DNA from: a bacterium | Lineage (GTDB): Bacteria; UBA6262; WVXT01 | DNA: 24,010 nucleotides | Assembly (NCBI GenBank): GCA_035530055.1 | Contig: DATKVN010000071.1 | Coordinates: 1 to 24,010, forward strand | Direction of reading: 5' to 3' | Shown: one piece after another, positions 23,437 through 24,010 of the stretch | Layout of the letters: every line of letters starts with the position of its first letter | Position numbering within the stretch: the first letter of the stretch is position 1 | Position numbers and translations under genes: made by a program | Notes under the pieces: model-generated | The model's input: only the letters and a program-made list of their open reading frames with translations | What the model was told of the DNA's origin: nothing | Database searches by the model: none

Positions 23437-24010
23437 ATGGCTGGAACAAATCGGAATAATACATATATTGGAGTCGTCGAACGCGTCTTGAATAGCAAGG
23501 AGTATCCGTACATTAACACTTGCCTTGGCCAATATATTAGATATGTCTTAGAACAACGTGAGCCAAGTCGATTCTTTATTATTGAAATACTCCAAAATTG
23601 TCCTGCCAATGAACTAGAGTCTTTTTTGAAAAAAGTTTGTTCCATTCTTGAAATGGAATGTGGAGAATTGATTCAGAACTTTGGCCTAAACTCGGACTTA
23701 ATAACTCCAGAACCAGACAAATTTTACGATATATATAATGAGTTTGGAACCGTATCTAGGCTACAAAAGGAGGGGTTCTATAACATTAAGAAAATTAGGA
23801 AACCAGCGCAGGACGAGGGAAGATACGCGGACTTTACGGCGTATTGCGGAAATGATAAGTATGCCGTTGAAGTGAAAACTACTAGACCCTCAGAAAAAGA
23901 GAATAAAGCAAGGATAGGACCGCCTTCCTGGCATCTAGCATTTAATAAAGGTCATTTGAGAAACTTATTGGAAACTAAAGTAAGAGATATCCTCCCTTCA
24001 GCCCGAGAAC
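23437..24010 (+). CDS. Unknown protein with PD-(D/E)XK nuclease-like motif (3' end beyond window)
   Basis: An open frame of 191 codons runs from ATG 23437 to the window edge without a stop. Its upstream stop is TAA at 23386-23388; a GTG at 23422 is an alternative start. No ribosome site is clear. The N-terminal 90 residues are of unknown family (INTCLGQYIRYVLEQ, then LESFLKKVCSILEMECGELI). At about 104-150 the protein has GTVSRLQKEGF, then GRYADFTAYCGNDKYAVEVKTTR. The pattern D132 ... E145-V-K147 preceded by hydrophobic strands matches the PD-(D/E)XK endonuclease core. Such proteins include restriction and repair nucleases, so a defence role is possible but unproven. It lies just after tRNA-Arg, a common insertion site for islands. 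Confidence 0.6.
   Translation, partial: MAGTNRNNTYIGVVERVLNSKEYPYINTCLGQYIRYVLEQREPSRFFIIEILQNCPANELESFLKKVCSILEMECGELIQNFGLNSDLITPEPDKFYDIYNEFGTVSRLQKEGFYNIKKIRKPAQDEGRYADFTAYCGNDKYAVEVKTTRPSEKENKARIGPPSWHLAFNKGHLRNLLETKVRDILPSARE

Overview
This is a chromosomal segment in which every recognisable gene lies on the + strand. It suggests an anaerobic, diderm bacterium. The electron-transfer flavoprotein carries ferredoxin-type Fe-S motifs, as does a DUF362 protein, and there are a lipoprotein with a CsgG-like domain and a probable secreted beta-barrel protein. The base composition is moderately AT-rich by eye. AGGAGG-like ribosome sites are common and several genes appear to use TTG starts. 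Many gaps between transcription units hold GC-rich palindromic repeats. No rRNA or other lineage marker is present. The style would fit an uncultured lineage such as Omnitrophota, Aerophobota or a neighbour, but that is only an impression.

Layout from left to right. (1) The tail of an EtfB-like subunit and a full EtfA with two [4Fe-4S] motifs. (2) The chromosome-organising ATPase Smc behind its own promoter. (3) A WecG/TagA-type glycosyltransferase and a calcineurin-like phosphoesterase. (4) Riboflavin biosynthesis: a sigma-70-type promoter, an FMN riboswitch with an intrinsic terminator, then ribD-ribE-ribBA. After a repeat-filled gap come ribH, nusB and ligA. (5) A close-packed set: DUF362 ferredoxin protein, Mut7-C RNase-domain protein, DUF3786-like protein, recX and an MFS transporter. 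(6) A strong-looking promoter driving a flavodoxin-like protein, a HIT-family nucleotide hydrolase/phosphorylase, a secreted TPR protein and a CsgG-like lipoprotein. (7) alaS. (8) A probable outer-membrane beta-barrel protein. (9) tRNA-Arg(CCG). (10) A 5' gene fragment running off the window, with a PD-(D/E)XK nuclease-like motif.

The riboflavin block is a coherent pathway. RibD, RibE, RibBA and RibH together supply all the core steps except the phosphatase step, and the leader shows how FMN could shut it off. The 5' strand of the aptamer's closing stem is perfectly complementary to the 5' strand of the terminator hairpin.

The most unusual feature is the intergenic repeat system. At least four families of palindromic units (TAGTGTAG elements, GTAGGGGCGAC hairpins, GCAGAGC hairpins, CCTCTCCCC hairpins) occur singly and in mosaics. 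The best copies fold on paper as an outer stem enclosing two or three hairpin arms. Two genes (ligA and the MFS gene) take their stop codon from the first bases of such a repeat. I found no CRISPR array, transposase, phage gene or clearly new multi-gene system. The best leads are the repeats and the nuclease-like gene after the tRNA.
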